The notes under the pieces: model-generated | Told to the model about the DNA's origin: nothing | Databases searched by the model: none | Seen by the model: only the letters and a program-made list of their open reading frames with translations | Assembly (NCBI RefSeq): GCF_001510715.1 | Contig: NZ_LMTJ01000003.1 | Location: 470,927-534,926, forward strand | DNA from: Bacillus sp. FJAT-29814 | GTDB lineage: Bacteria; Bacillota; Bacilli; Bacillales; Cytobacillaceae | Direction of reading: 5' to 3' | Length of the DNA stretch: 64,000 nucleotides | Position numbers and translations under genes: made by a program | Shown: piece after piece, positions 50,616 to 60,261 of the stretch | Position numbering within the stretch: the stretch's first letter is position 1 | Layout: each line of letters opens with the position of its first letter

Positions 50616-53033
50616 ATGAATGAACTAGTGAAAGAAGTCCAATTACCGATTACCGGGATGACTTGTGCCGCTTGTGCGACCAGAATAGAAAAGGGATTGA
50701 ATAAAGTGGAGGGCGTACAAGAAGCTAATGTAAACCTTGCCCTGGAAAAAGCGGCAATCAAGTATGACCCCACAACAACGAATGTTGATACCTTTGTAAA
50801 AAAAATCAATGACCTCGGCTATGGAGTCGTCACAGAAAAAGCGGAATTTGATGTCATCGGCATGACTTGTGCCGCTTGTGCGACCAGAATTGAAAAGGGG
50901 TTAAACAAGCTTGAAGGTGTTACAAAAGCAACCGTAAACTTGGCCCTTGAGAGTGCAAGCGTGGAGTATAACTCTTCACAAGTCAATATTCAGGAAATCA
51001 TCAAGAAGGTGGAGAAAATTGGCTATGAGGCCAGATTGAAGCAGGATCAAACAGCAGACAGCACTGACCACCGGCAAAAGGAAATTGAAAAACAGCAAGG
51101 AAAATTTATCTTTTCCTTAATCCTGTCCTTCCCGCTACTGTGGGCAATGGTCAGCCATTTTGAATTCACCTCGTGGATCTATCTGCCGGATATGCTGATG
51201 AACCCATGGGTGCAGCTAGCTCTGGCAACACCAGTCCAATTCGTTGTCGGTAAACAGTTTTATGTGGGTACCTATAAGGCCCTTCGTAACGGAAGTGCCA
51301 ACATGGATGTATTAGTGGCCTTAGGAACATCTGCCGCTTATTTCTATAGTTTGTACCTATCAATCAGATCGCTTACCACCGGTGAACATATGGTCGAACT
51401 ATATTTTGAAACAAGTGCCGTGTTAATTACGCTGATTTTACTGGGTAAATTGTTTGAAGCCAAAGCGAAGGGAAGATCTTCTGAAGCGATCAAGAAATTG
51501 ATGGGACTTCAAGCAAAAACAGCAACCGCCCTACGGGATGGAAAGGAAATCGAGGTTTCACTTGAGGAAGTCGTTGTCGGCGATATCATCTATGTAAAGC
51601 CTGGAGAGAAAGTACCGGTTGACGGCGAAATTATCGAAGGCCGATCTGCGCTTGACGAGTCTATGCTTACGGGCGAAAGTGTTCCGGTTGATAAAACAGT
51701 CGGTGACCCAGTCATAGGCGCAACCCTTAACAAGAACGGATTTTTAAAAATTAAAGCAACCAAGGTTGGCAGAGATACCGCGCTAGCGCAAATCATTAAA
51801 GTGGTCGAGGAAGCACAAGGCTCAAAAGCGCCGATTCAACGGCTTGCCGACCAGATTTCCGGAGTGTTTGTCCCGATTGTTGTCGGTATTGCAGTTGTAA
51901 CCTTCCTGGTTTGGTTCATCTGGGTGAACCCTGGTAATTTTGCTGAAGCATTGGAAAAAATGATTGCCGTTCTTGTCATCGCTTGTCCTTGTGCGCTTGG
52001 TCTGGCAACACCAACCTCGATTATGGCCGGTTCGGGCCGGGCTGCCGAAGCAGGGGTGTTATTCAAGGGTGGAGAACACCTGGAAATGACACACCGAATT
52101 ACGACTGTCGTTCTTGATAAAACAGGAACTGTCACAAACGGTAAACCAGTATTAACGGATGTTGTCGTTGAAGGCAATCTTGACGAGGAAACCTTCCTGC
52201 AACTGGTCGGTTCGGCTGAAAAGCAATCCGAGCACCCACTTGCCGAAGCCATCGTCATCGGAATTAAAGAGAGAGGAATACAATTGTCCGATGTTGCTGA
52301 GTTCGAGGCCATTCCGGGTTATGGAATCAGAGCAACGGTCGATAGCAAGGAACTACTGGTTGGGACACGCAAATTAATGAAAAAGTTTAATGTTACGTAT
52401 GAAACCACAGCCCGGATGATGGAAGAACTCGAAGAAAGCGGCAAAACAGCCATGCTTGTAGCGATTGATGGGGAATTTACCGGCATTGTTGCAGTCGCTG
52501 ATACGGTAAAAGAAACTTCAAGGGCGGCAATTAAGAAATTAAAAGACATGGGCCTTGAAGTCATCATGATGACCGGTGACAATATCCGTACTGCGAACGC
52601 GATCGCCAAGGAAGTTGGCGTGGACGCAGTAATCGCAGAAGTGCTGCCAGAAGGAAAAGCAACGGAAGTCAAAAAGCTTCAAGAACAAGGCAAACGGGTG
52701 GCGATGGTGGGTGACGGCATCAATGACGCACCGGCACTGGCGATTGCCGATATCGGAATGGCGATTGGCACCGGAACAGATGTAGCGATGGAAGCAGCCG
52801 ATATAACCTTGATGCGTGGTGACTTAAACAGTATTGTTGATGCGATCTTTATGAGCAAGAAGACAATTCAAAACATCAAACAAAATTTATTCTGGGCATT
52901 CGGCTACAATACACTCGGAATACCAGTTGCGGCCATTGGCTTCCTTGCACCATGGCTTGCCGGTGCAGCAATGGCGTTCAGTTCCGTCTCCGTTGTCCTA
53001 AATGCATTAAGATTACAAAGGGTAAAACTTTAA
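50616..53033 (+). CDS. copA: Copper-exporting P1B-type ATPase CopA
   Basis: 805 residues. Two N-terminal metal-binding domains each have [17 protein letters not shown] (Cys17/20 and about 85/88). The core has TGES near 350, the membrane CPC motif [13 protein letters not shown] near 457, the phosphorylation site DKTGTVTNG near 500, the HP motif SEHPLAEA, and [11 protein letters not shown] near 705. Eight membrane helices are expected. It pumps Cu(I) out of the cytoplasm with CopZ as donor. A good ribosome site (AGGAGG) precedes the ATG, and it heads the copper cluster. Confidence 0.97.
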   Translation: MNELVKEVQLPITGMTCAACATRIEKGLNKVEGVQEANVNLALEKAAIKYDPTTTNVDTFVKKINDLGYGVVTEKAEFDVIGMTCAACATRIEKGLNKLEGVTKATVNLALESASVEYNSSQVNIQEIIKKVEKIGYEARLKQDQTADSTDHRQKEIEKQQGKFIFSLILSFPLLWAMVSHFEFTSWIYLPDMLMNPWVQLALATPVQFVVGKQFYVGTYKALRNGSANMDVLVALGTSAAYFYSLYLSIRSLTTGEHMVELYFETSAVLITLILLGKLFEAKAKGRSSEAIKKLMGLQAKTATALRDGKEIEVSLEEVVVGDIIYVKPGEKVPVDGEIIEGRSALDESMLTGESVPVDKTVGDPVIGATLNKNGFLKIKATKVGRDTALAQIIKVVEEAQGSKAPIQRLADQISGVFVPIVVGIAVVTFLVWFIWVNPGNFAEALEKMIAVLVIACPCALGLATPTSIMAGSGRAAEAGVLFKGGEHLEMTHRITTVVLDKTGTVTNGKPVLTDVVVEGNLDEETFLQLVGSAEKQSEHPLAEAIVIGIKERGIQLSDVAEFEAIPGYGIRATVDSKELLVGTRKLMKKFNVTYETTARMMEELEESGKTAMLVAIDGEFTGIVAVADTVKETSRAAIKKLKDMGLEVIMMTGDNIRTANAIAKEVGVDAVIAEVLPEGKATEVKKLQEQGKRVAMVGDGINDAPALAIADIGMAIGTGTDVAMEAADITLMRGDLNSIVDAIFMSKKTIQNIKQNLFWAFGYNTLGIPVAAIGFLAPWLAGAAMAFSSVSVVLNALRLQRVKL

Positions 53034-53037
53034 TAAA

Positions 53038-53065
53038 GGGATCGGCCGCGATTCGCGGTCATCCC
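53038..53065. repeat. GC-rich hairpin after copA
   Basis: GGGAT..CCGCG pairs with CGCGG..ATCCC, without a T-run. It may stabilise the copA mRNA or partly attenuate the downstream genes. Confidence 0.5.
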
Positions 53066-53097
53066 GAATAAAATCCGAACAAAGGGGAGCAAGTTTT

Positions 53098-53919
53098 ATG
53101 AAAAGATGGGCAATTGCAGCGATTATTTATGTGCTCGCTGTCACAGGGGGATATACAATCTATGATGTTTATTTCAATAAGGAAGAAGTGACACATGGAG
53201 AAGCTGCCGTACATGAAGAGGCAGCTGAAGTGGAAAAACACGGGGAGGTTGCTGGTCATGGCCATGAAGGAGGTGAGGAGGAGACAGGCGAAGTGAAGAC
53301 AAATTTCGAATACCACGAAGGAAAAGTCACGATTGCTCTAGAAGATGTAAATGGCAAACCTGTTAATAAGCTTGAAATCAATCACGAGAAGCTATTGCAC
53401 CTTATTGTGGTGAACGATCACCTTGATCAATACTACCACCTGCATCCTGAAAAAATGGGCGAGGGAAAGTTTGAGATCGCACATGAATTAAAGGAAGGTG
53501 CTTATAAAGCATTCATCGATATAAAGCCTGAAAAACTAATTTATCATGTCAACCCGGTCGCCTTTACCGTTGGGGAGCAGCAAGATACACATGGTCATAA
53601 CAGTCTAAAAGCAGACCCAACATTAACGAAAACCGTTGATGGGAAAACAGTGGAAATGGCAGTAAGCTCGTTTGCAGCAGGGAAACCTGTCACTCTGGAT
53701 TTTAAAATGAGTGGGGCTTTGGAACCCTATCTTGGCGCTGCAGGCCATGTCGTCATTCTTGATGAGTCAGCCAGCCAGTATCTTCACGTTCACCCGCTTA
53801 ATGAAAATGAACCGAAATTTGAAACCCAGTTCGATCAGCCGGGAATCTACAAAATCTGGGCCGAGTTCAAACAAGATGGCAAGGTTCGGGTATTCCCTTA
53901 TGTGATTGAAGTAAAATAA
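53098..53919 (+). CDS. Secreted His-rich putative copper-binding protein with duplicated domain
   Basis: 273 residues. An N-terminal helix (about 4-20, WAIAAIIYVLAVTGGYTIYD) exports or anchors it. A His/Glu-rich linker follows (about 33-62, with HGEVAGHGHEGGEEE). Two similar beta domains come next: the first has HLIVVNDHLDQYYHLHPEKM (about 101-120), the second HVVILDESASQYLHVHPLNE (about 219-238). The repeated Y-H/L-H-x-H-P motif is a likely Cu site. Set between copA and csoR, it probably binds copper outside the membrane. I know no characterised homologue. Confidence 0.8.
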   Translation: MKRWAIAAIIYVLAVTGGYTIYDVYFNKEEVTHGEAAVHEEAAEVEKHGEVAGHGHEGGEEETGEVKTNFEYHEGKVTIALEDVNGKPVNKLEINHEKLLHLIVVNDHLDQYYHLHPEKMGEGKFEIAHELKEGAYKAFIDIKPEKLIYHVNPVAFTVGEQQDTHGHNSLKADPTLTKTVDGKTVEMAVSSFAAGKPVTLDFKMSGALEPYLGAAGHVVILDESASQYLHVHPLNENEPKFETQFDQPGIYKIWAEFKQDGKVRVFPYVIEVK

Positions 53920-53934
53920 TGGAGAGTGACTTGT

Positions 53935-54210
53935 ATGGGACTGAGTCAATTGACGTTGTATACTAGGCCAATGTGACTGGATTGCAAGGCAGCGAAAGAG
54001 TTTCTTTCGGGAATTGGTTATCGTTATACTGAAGTAAACGTACAGGAACAGCCTGAAAAAGAGCAGGAATTAATTAAGCTTTCCGGAACGAGAATTGTCC
54101 CAACGTTTCTTTTTCAAAAAAAGGGATTCCTCGGCTCGAAAAAAAAGGTTATCATTGGTTTTGAACAAAATCGTGAACAAGTCGAGGAATTGGTGGGATT
54201 AAACAAATAA
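53935..54210 (+). CDS. Glutaredoxin-like protein with in-frame UGA, candidate selenoprotein
   Basis: ATG 53935 follows GGAGAGTGAC. The frame reads MGLSQLTLYTRPM, then UGA (53974-53976), then LDCKAAKEFLSGIGYRYTE, and stays open to TAA 54208: 91 codons. TLYTRPM-x-LDC is the glutaredoxin active-site context, so UGA replaces the first Cys of CxxC, giving UxxC if read as selenocysteine. The cis-Pro region GTRIVPTFLF and the IIGFEQNREQVEELVGL end are intact and no other lesion is seen. A hairpin 17 bases downstream fits bacterial SECIS rules. If UGA is not recoded the gene is a single-nonsense pseudogene. It lies between the copper-binding protein and csoR, implying thiol/copper redox work. Confidence 0.6.
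53993..54009 (+). promoter_or_regulatory. Putative bacterial SECIS hairpin
   Basis: CGAAAGA-GTT-TCTTTCG forms a perfect 7-bp stem with a three-base loop starting with G. The loop begins 24 bases after the UGA, within the 16-37 base window known for bacterial SECIS elements, and has the required G in the first two loop positions. The stem lies inside the reading frame. Confidence 0.5.
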
Positions 54211-54234
54211 AAGGCTTACTGACCCTATCGATTT

Positions 54235-54257
54235 ACGGTACGGGGGTATGATATAAT
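54235..54257 (+). promoter_or_regulatory. CsoR operator/promoter before csoR
   Basis: TACGGTACGGGGGTATGATATA resembles the CsoR consensus, with TATAAT at 54252-54257 as -10. No good -35 is visible, so the exact promoter is uncertain. Confidence 0.6.
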
Positions 54258-54279
54258 TGAAGAAAAAGGAGGAGTTCTT

Positions 54280-54618
54280 GTGTCGATGAATGAAGAGGAA
54301 GTTATGGATGAATCCTGTTGCGCAGTTGGAGATGGACATCGAAAAAGTCATCATTCAGATAAGGTAAAAAACAATCTGGTGACACGACTAAACAGGATTG
54401 AAGGCCAGATCCGTGGGATAAAAGGGCTAATTGAAAAAGACACGTATTGTGACGATGTTATTAACCAAATTTCTGCGACACAATCGGCGTTAAACAGCGT
54501 AGCAAAAATCCTGCTCGAGGGTCATATGAAAAGCTGTGTTGTGGAAAGAATCCAGGAAGGCGATTATGAAGTTCTGGATGAAGTTCTTGTAACCATTCAA
54601 AAATTAATGAAAAAATAA
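54280..54618 (+). CDS. csoR: Copper-sensing repressor CsoR
   Basis: 112 residues from GTG 54280, 7 bases after AGGAGG. Helical CsoR/RcnR fold with the Cu(I) ligands Cys57 (DTYCDDV), His82 and Cys86 (EGHMKSC). RLNRIEGQIRGIKGLIEKDT is the family signature. The N-terminus has an extra CC pair and His (SCCAVGDGHRKSHH). It represses copA and its own operon through the G-tract sites and is released by Cu(I). Confidence 0.95.
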   Translation: MSMNEEEVMDESCCAVGDGHRKSHHSDKVKNNLVTRLNRIEGQIRGIKGLIEKDTYCDDVINQISATQSALNSVAKILLEGHMKSCVVERIQEGDYEVLDEVLVTIQKLMKK

Positions 54619-54633
54619 TGGAGGAATCTAATA

Positions 54634-54840
54634 ATGGAAACTGTAACTCTAAATGTAAGCGGAATGTCTTGTGGTCACTGTGTTAAAGCCGTAGAAGGCA
54701 GCGTCGGTAAGCTTGACGGAGTGAAAAAGGTCGAAGTGAAATTGGATAAAGGTCAAGTGGACGTGGAATTCGATGCCAATGTCGTAACTCTTACCACCAT
54801 TAAGGAAACGATTGATGATCAAGGGTATGATGTAGAATAA
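54634..54840 (+). CDS. copZ: Copper chaperone CopZ
   Basis: 68 residues, a single heavy-metal-associated fold with GMSCGHCVKAVEGSVGKLDG (Cys13 and Cys16). It carries Cu(I) to CopA. It begins 15 bp after csoR with TGGAGG and ends at a terminator. Confidence 0.95.
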   Translation: METVTLNVSGMSCGHCVKAVEGSVGKLDGVKKVEVKLDKGQVDVEFDANVVTLTTIKETIDDQGYDVE

Positions 54841-54847
54841 ATGGGAG

Positions 54848-54872
54848 GCACTCAGGTTTGGAACCTGGGTGC
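54848..54872 (+). terminator. Terminator of the csoR-copZ unit
   Basis: GCACTCAGGTT pairs with AACCTGGGTGC around TGG, then TTTTATT. Confidence 0.88.
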
Positions 54873-54945
54873 TTTTATTATTGTAGAAGTTTAAATAACA
54901 ATGATAGAATGTTAGGAAATACCCAAAGAAAAAGGGGGCACAGCC

Positions 54946-55839
54946 TTGAGTAAGCAAGGTGTAATTTCACTCGGGGATGCTTTTATAGATTATATCTCCC
55001 AAGATCCAAGTAATACAAAATACTACCGATTCCTCGGCGGGGCAACGGTAAACACTGCGGTTTGGACAAGCAGATTGGGGACACCATCCTACTACTTAAC
55101 GAAACTGGGATTGGAAGAGGATAGTACCTTTGTTGCGAAAGAATTGAAAAAGGAAAAAGTAAATATCGACTATAGTGTGATGGCTTCTGAGAAGAAGATT
55201 TGCAGTGTTACGGTTCATCTTAACAAAGACGAGAGAGTTTTCCACTCGTATGATAATCCAACACCAGATATACTTCTGACTGCAGATGAGTTGGAACAAG
55301 AGTTGTTCAAGAAAGCTAAACTATTTTATTTTGGGTCAGGAACTCTTTTTCATGAAACGGCAAAAAATACGACAAATAAGGCATTGGAATATGCCAGAGA
55401 ACATGATTGTCTGGTCGCGTTTGACACTAACATCCGCCTAAAACGGTGGGAAAGTGAAGCGATATGCCGACAAACGGTGCTTTCATTTTTAAAACGCGTC
55501 GATATTGTAAAAATGGCCGAGGAGGAATTATTTTTCCTGACGAAAACGAACCACCTAGAAGAAGGTTTGGAAAAACTGGCCGGATTGTCAATCCCGTATC
55601 TTTTTATTACGATGGGCGGGGAAGGCGCTTGTGTTGTACATGATGGCAGAAAAATTGTTGTCCCAGGTGTGAAGGTAGAAGCCGTTGATACTACCGGAGC
55701 GGGGGATGCGTTCATGGCAGCCATTCTTTCCAGATTTCATGAGGTGGGTACGCCGAAGGATCATTCACAATTAGAGGAATACGTTCAATTTGCTAATGAA
55801 GTTGGATCACGCGCCACATTGAAACTGGGATCTTTATAG
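54946..55839 (+). CDS. PfkB-family sugar kinase (fructokinase-like)
   Basis: 297 residues from TTG 54946 with AAAGGGGG upstream. Ribokinase fold: GDAFIDYISQ at the N-terminus, FLGGATVNTAVWTSRLG near 27-43, LYTM-type region TRIL replaced by CLVAFDTNIRLKRWES, and the catalytic anion-hole DTTGAGDAFMAAIL near 245-258. It phosphorylates a sugar, probably fructose; the substrate is not certain. It stands alone between terminators. Confidence 0.9.
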   Translation: MSKQGVISLGDAFIDYISQDPSNTKYYRFLGGATVNTAVWTSRLGTPSYYLTKLGLEEDSTFVAKELKKEKVNIDYSVMASEKKICSVTVHLNKDERVFHSYDNPTPDILLTADELEQELFKKAKLFYFGSGTLFHETAKNTTNKALEYAREHDCLVAFDTNIRLKRWESEAICRQTVLSFLKRVDIVKMAEEELFFLTKTNHLEEGLEKLAGLSIPYLFITMGGEGACVVHDGRKIVVPGVKVEAVDTTGAGDAFMAAILSRFHEVGTPKDHSQLEEYVQFANEVGSRATLKLGSL

Positions 55840-55842
55840 AAA

Positions 55843-55875
55843 AAGACGCCTTTCCTTATAGTGAAATGGCGTCTT
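55843..55875. terminator. Bidirectional terminator
   Basis: AAGACGCC pairs with GGCGTCTT, followed by CTTTTTTT; it serves the kinase and the converging UMF1 gene. Confidence 0.85.
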
Positions 55876-55881
55876 CTTTTT

Positions 55882-57156
55882 TTATTGAGGTATGGAACTC
55901 GATTGTGAAATTTTGTTTCCTTCCGGCACCCTTAACAGAATCACTCCGCCGATAACAAACAGCACGACCAAGCTGAACACGCCGCTATTGGTATTGCCCG
56001 TCATTTGGGCGGTGAGCCCAACCAGGAATGGTCCCAGGATCGCCGCAAATTTATAGAAAATACTATAAAATCCAAAGAACTCGTTGGCATTTTCTTTTGG
56101 AACCAATTTTGCAAAGTAGGAACGGCTGAGTGCCTGAATGCCGCCCTGTGAGGTGGCGACTAGCATAGCCAAAATCCAGAAATCGAGAACCGTTTTTAGG
56201 AAATAAGCATAAATGCAAATAATGATATAAACGGAAATCCCGACAAGCAGCATCGTTTTGCCTTTGAATTTGTCAGCAAGTTTGCCATATAGGATCGCAA
56301 ATGGCGCCGCCACTACCTGGGTAGCGAATAAGATGATCAGCAGATTAGTAGAATCAATCCCCAAATCTGAGCCATAGGCGGTGGACATCGTAATAATCGT
56401 GTTAACCCCATCAATGTAAAAGAAATAGGCAATTAAAAAAATGAACAACGGGCGGTATGTTCTTATTTTTCTAAACGTTTCAAAGAGCTGTTTAAAACCA
56501 TTGGCGATTGGGTTTGGCACCCGCTCTTTATAATAAACCTGGTTTACGTTTTTCAGCATGGGAATCGTAAACAACCCCCACCACAATGCTGTAATGGCGA
56601 ATGCGGCCTGGCTGGCAACGCTGACTGATATCGGCAAAATACTTTGCTGAGCGAGGATAATTAGAGCAATCCCCATAATGAATGGAATCGTACTGCCAAT
56701 ATAGCCCATTGCAAAGCCCCGGGAGGAAATCTTGTTCATCCGCTCCTCTGTCGTGACATCAACCAGAAATGCATCATAGAAAATATTCGTACCGCCAAAA
56801 CCGATAACGGTGAGCATGTAACAGATTAATAGTACCAACCATTGATTGCTTGGTACCACAGCCAGTAAAAAGGTAAAAATAATGCCTAGCGCAAAGAAAA
56901 AGGTAAAAAATCGCTTTTTAAAGCCGCGGAAATCCGCAATGCTGCCCAACACCGGGGCACAGATGGAAATTAATAGTGTTGCAAACGAATTAGCGTACCC
57001 CCAGTAAGCAGTAGAAGTCGATCCTGCAAGCCCCGCTTCCGTTGCCGCCGCCTTGAAGTATAGCGGGAACACGGCAGTGGTAATCAGGATGGAGTAGGCG
57101 GAGTTGGCCCAATCATAAAAGACCCAGCTCTTCTCTTGCTTTGTCATCCGGCTCAT
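55882..57156 (-). CDS. UMF1-type MFS transporter
   Basis: 424 residues, 12 membrane helices. The family N-terminus KSWVFYDWANSAYSILITT and the loop GFGGTNIFYDAFLVDVTTEE are typical of UMF1/Atg22-like permeases, which often export amino acids or unknown solutes. The start overlaps the end of the upstream phosphodiesterase gene by four bases, so the pair form an operon. Confidence 0.9.
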   Translation of the reverse strand: MSRMTKQEKSWVFYDWANSAYSILITTAVFPLYFKAAATEAGLAGSTSTAYWGYANSFATLLISICAPVLGSIADFRGFKKRFFTFFFALGIIFTFLLAVVPSNQWLVLLICYMLTVIGFGGTNIFYDAFLVDVTTEERMNKISSRGFAMGYIGSTIPFIMGIALIILAQQSILPISVSVASQAAFAITALWWGLFTIPMLKNVNQVYYKERVPNPIANGFKQLFETFRKIRTYRPLFIFLIAYFFYIDGVNTIITMSTAYGSDLGIDSTNLLIILFATQVVAAPFAILYGKLADKFKGKTMLLVGISVYIIICIYAYFLKTVLDFWILAMLVATSQGGIQALSRSYFAKLVPKENANEFFGFYSIFYKFAAILGPFLVGLTAQMTGNTNSGVFSLVVLFVIGGVILLRVPEGNKISQSSSIPQ

Positions 57157-58487
57157 ACATTTTCCCCCAATTTATTAGATTCCCAATCTAACATTTCTTC
57201 GATGACACTGCCATCGGTATCACCTAAACTAACACCCAAAAGCCTAGCAAAAGTCGGCCCTTCGTCAATCAGCCTTGCTGAAGGAATGGTCCCAGGTTTA
57301 ATCCCTCTACCGGCAGCCATTAAAATCGTGCCGTAGTTTTCTTTTTTCGGTGAGTATCCGTGGGTTGCCTGTGTATATTTTTTATCTGCTTTTGTGTTTT
57401 CAGGGGTTATTTTTTTCAAATAATCTCCTTGATAATCTTCCAAAATAAAATAACCTTGTTTAGCCTCGATCATAAAGGCGCAGTTGCCATCGGCGCCTAG
57501 GTTGGCTGCTTCTGGACCAGTAAGAACTTGTTCGATACCGCCATCCGGATTGGTAAGCAAGGAATCCAATAGATTTTTCACAGATTCATAGGTTGCTTTG
57601 TCGTTAGGGTCTTTTAGATAAATATATGCCGATCCGTCGCACGTTTTGCAGTAGGCCTTCCAGTCTGTGATTTTCCCTTTCCCATTGACGGAAATCAGGT
57701 TCTCCCGCTGGAACAGGACATTTAAGCTAATGGCTTTATCTTCATCAAGGGCACTGTGATCGCCGAGGACCACAATCGTCGAATTTTCATAGATTCCGCT
57801 TTCTTTAAGTGCCGAAAGAATTCTGCCAAGCCTTGTATGATGGCGGTCGATCGCCGCCATGGCTTCCTTAGAGGAGAATCCAAAATCATGCCGCATTGAG
57901 TCCAAATCTGTAAAATGGATCATCATTAAATTTGGCTTCTTCGTTTTAATCGTATCGACAGCAGCCTCAAGAACAAAATCATCCAGTTCCGGCTGATGTA
58001 AACCGTTTCGAATATGGCCGTAGCGTTTATTTAGCTCCCATTGATAGCTGGGTGTTCCGCTTAATAATGAGACTACAATTTGATTATGCCATGGACGGTT
58101 GGCGAAAATTTCCGGCATGTTATAATCAATGTTTGCTTTTCCTGTCACCGGCCACAGCAGGGCGGCCGTGGTCAGGTTGGCTTTTTTGGCTTCATCATAC
58201 AAAGTTGTACACTTGATGGACCTCCGGAACCAATTCCAGTCGGGTGAAATTCGGCCAGGCTGCAGCAATGTATTATTGATGATCCCATGGCGGTTCGGAT
58301 AATTTCCTGTCACGATGCTTGCATGGCAAGGGTAGGTGACAGACGGATAAATACTTTTAACATTTTTGACTAACGCGCCGTTTTCTAAAATAGTTTGAAA
58401 GTGTGGCAAATCTTTCATAATTGGATAATCTAAAGCTGAAAGACAATCAAATGAAATGATAATCAGGTGGTCGGTAAGTCGCTTCAT
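57153..58487 (-). CDS. Nucleotide pyrophosphatase/phosphodiesterase-type enzyme (alkaline phosphatase superfamily)
   Basis: 444 residues, no clear signal. Metal and nucleophile residues of the NPP type: IISFDCLSALD (Asp14), the Thr nucleophile in SVTYPCHASIVTGNYPNRHG (about 49-68), HFTDLDSMRHDFG near 192-204, VLGDHSALDED near 241 and ATHGYSPKKENYG near 378. It hydrolyses a phosphodiester or phosphoester bond with two Zn ions; the substrate is unknown. Four-base overlap links it to the UMF1 transporter downstream. Confidence 0.9.
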   Translation of the reverse strand: MKRLTDHLIIISFDCLSALDYPIMKDLPHFQTILENGALVKNVKSIYPSVTYPCHASIVTGNYPNRHGIINNTLLQPGRISPDWNWFRRSIKCTTLYDEAKKANLTTAALLWPVTGKANIDYNMPEIFANRPWHNQIVVSLLSGTPSYQWELNKRYGHIRNGLHQPELDDFVLEAAVDTIKTKKPNLMMIHFTDLDSMRHDFGFSSKEAMAAIDRHHTRLGRILSALKESGIYENSTIVVLGDHSALDEDKAISLNVLFQRENLISVNGKGKITDWKAYCKTCDGSAYIYLKDPNDKATYESVKNLLDSLLTNPDGGIEQVLTGPEAANLGADGNCAFMIEAKQGYFILEDYQGDYLKKITPENTKADKKYTQATHGYSPKKENYGTILMAAGRGIKPGTIPSARLIDEGPTFARLLGVSLGDTDGSVIEEMLDWESNKLGENV

Positions 58488-58679
58488 GTAAACCCTCCGA
58501 AAGTTATGTACCAGCTATTTCAATTGTACTATAGGAGCTGCGATTGTTACAGAATATTTACAAAACTTTAAAGGAAAATGAATATTTTTGCCAAATCGAA
58601 ATTGAAAAGGCAGGAAACAGAGATTTTTCCAGTATAATGAAAGTAGGATAATTAATGGTTTTTAAAGAAGGTGTTTGGA

Positions 58680-59594
58680 TTGCCAAGCTTTCAAAATTTT
58701 ATTTTTGAAAAACTTATGAAGTTATCGGTAAAAAGACTGGCAACTAAAAAACTGCGCGAATGCGGGCTGACTGAACGCAGGAAAAAGTTTGATGAGATTG
58801 GGGCAAGGCTGGGTAAACTACCCGAACATTGCCGTCGTCAACCAATTAGAATTGGGGATATGGATGTAGAATGGCTGGCCTTCCCAACATCGAATGCAAA
58901 TAAAGTGATTCTTTATTTGCATGGTGGGGCGTATGAGTATGGCTCAGCTAACACCCATCGGACCCTGGCCGCAAGGATTGGTCAAGCCGCGGGTGTTAAG
59001 GTTCTCCTGCCTGAGTACAGGCTGGCTCCTGAACATCCGTTTCCGTCAGCGATTGAAGACGCAGTCCAGGCCTACCGCTGGTTGCTTCGACAGGGGTTTC
59101 ATCCTACTGATATTATTTTTGCAGGCGATTCGGCTGGTGCTGGTTTAAGTGTCTCAGCCTCCCTTGTGCTGCGGGATCAAAATGAACCGCTTCCAGCCGC
59201 GATTATCTGCCTATCCCCATGGGTGGATTTAACGAGCAGTGGGGAAAGTTATCTTAAAAATCAGCAGGAGGATCCGTATTTAACGGTTGGCGCCGTTAAA
59301 CGGGCAGCACGGCTATATGCGGGAGAGGAGAGGCTTGACCATCCGTTGATCTCACCGGTTTTTGCGGACTTGACAGGATTGCCGCCAATGTTGATCCAGT
59401 CAGGCAGCCATGAAATCCTGCAAAGCGATGCCGAAAAACTTGCGACCCAGGCACGGCTGGGCGGGGTCGATGTTACGCTTCAGATTTGGGAAGGCATGTG
59501 GCATGTCTGGCAAATTAGCGGAAAGTTTTTACCGGAAGCAAGGAAAGCTGTGGCCGAAATCGGCTATTTTGCAAGGAAAATATTTCAAAAGTGA
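58680..59594 (+). CDS. Alpha/beta hydrolase, HSL/esterase family
   Basis: 304 residues; I prefer TTG 58680, 6 bases after AAGGTG, over GTG 58671. Oxyanion motif LYLHGGAYEYGS (about 80-91), nucleophile GDSAGAGLSVSA near 152, catalytic His in GMWHVWQISG near 276. Hormone-sensitive-lipase-type esterases hydrolyse short to medium acyl esters. A -10 TATAAT lies about 48 bp upstream. Single gene. Confidence 0.9.
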   Translation: MPSFQNFIFEKLMKLSVKRLATKKLRECGLTERRKKFDEIGARLGKLPEHCRRQPIRIGDMDVEWLAFPTSNANKVILYLHGGAYEYGSANTHRTLAARIGQAAGVKVLLPEYRLAPEHPFPSAIEDAVQAYRWLLRQGFHPTDIIFAGDSAGAGLSVSASLVLRDQNEPLPAAIICLSPWVDLTSSGESYLKNQQEDPYLTVGAVKRAARLYAGEERLDHPLISPVFADLTGLPPMLIQSGSHEILQSDAEKLATQARLGGVDVTLQIWEGMWHVWQISGKFLPEARKAVAEIGYFARKIFQK

Positions 59595-59615
59595 AAGCCC
59601 AAAGCTGGGCTTTCA
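59591..59615 (+). terminator. Terminator after the esterase gene
   Basis: GTGAAAGCCC pairs with GGGCTTTCAC around AAAGCT; the stem overlaps the stop codon. Confidence 0.8.
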
Positions 59616-59659
59616 CTTTCTTAAAGCAAAAATTCGACTCCACCTAGTGAATCGATCTC

Positions 59660-60261
59660 TCAGTAATTGTTGTGCTTTTCGTTTATTAAACTATTTTCGA
59701 TTGCTCCATTAATAATTGTTATCATTCCAAGATTATTGTCTATTTCGATATTTGATTTGCCGTTTAAGTTTTGATAGGTTAAAAAATCTTCCCAAATATA
59801 GGGACCGGGATGGTCCTTGTCAAACCGGATGATTTCCTAATCTGGAGTACAAATTCGATGCAACTCTTTATTTTTTCGCTCGAAAGAATTTGCAGCAATG
59901 GCCAATTTCATCAACATGCCCCATACACCTGAGAAGCTCATATTTTTTAATGGGCTGCTGGTACATTGATGGATGGTAACACGCGCCCCGGAAGCAAATC
60001 AGTTGGAAATTGGGTATCTTTCGGGGTAATTTTTATTAAATGGTGAAAGAGCTGTTGTCCGAATGAAAGAGAGGATACGGATGCTTTTGTTGTCAGCTTG
60101 TCATATTAATGTTCATCCGATGCTGTTTTGGTAATCTTCCATAATTCTGCGTCTAACTTGCAATGTTTACTTGTCGCAATCCAGATATAAATTTGCGTTG
60201 GTTCGACCCAGCGGACAATCGGACCTGCTAAAATTATCGGAAAATCGATTGGAGTCATCAT
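59660..60261 (-). pseudogene. Degenerate PhoD-like (alkaline phosphatase D family) gene
   Basis: After AGAGGTGAA an ATG opens MMTPIDFPIILAGPIVRWVE, then PTQIYIWIATSKHCKLDAEL, which resembles the N-terminus of PhoD-like phosphatases of bacilli. A TAA interrupts at codon 52, the frame resumes with SSLSFGQQLFHHLIKITPKD, then shifts. Later pieces (NSFERKNKELHRICTP, then a stop, then GPYIWEDFLTYQNLNG) are from much further along, so the middle is deleted. This explains the 880-bp gene gap. Confidence 0.6.
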
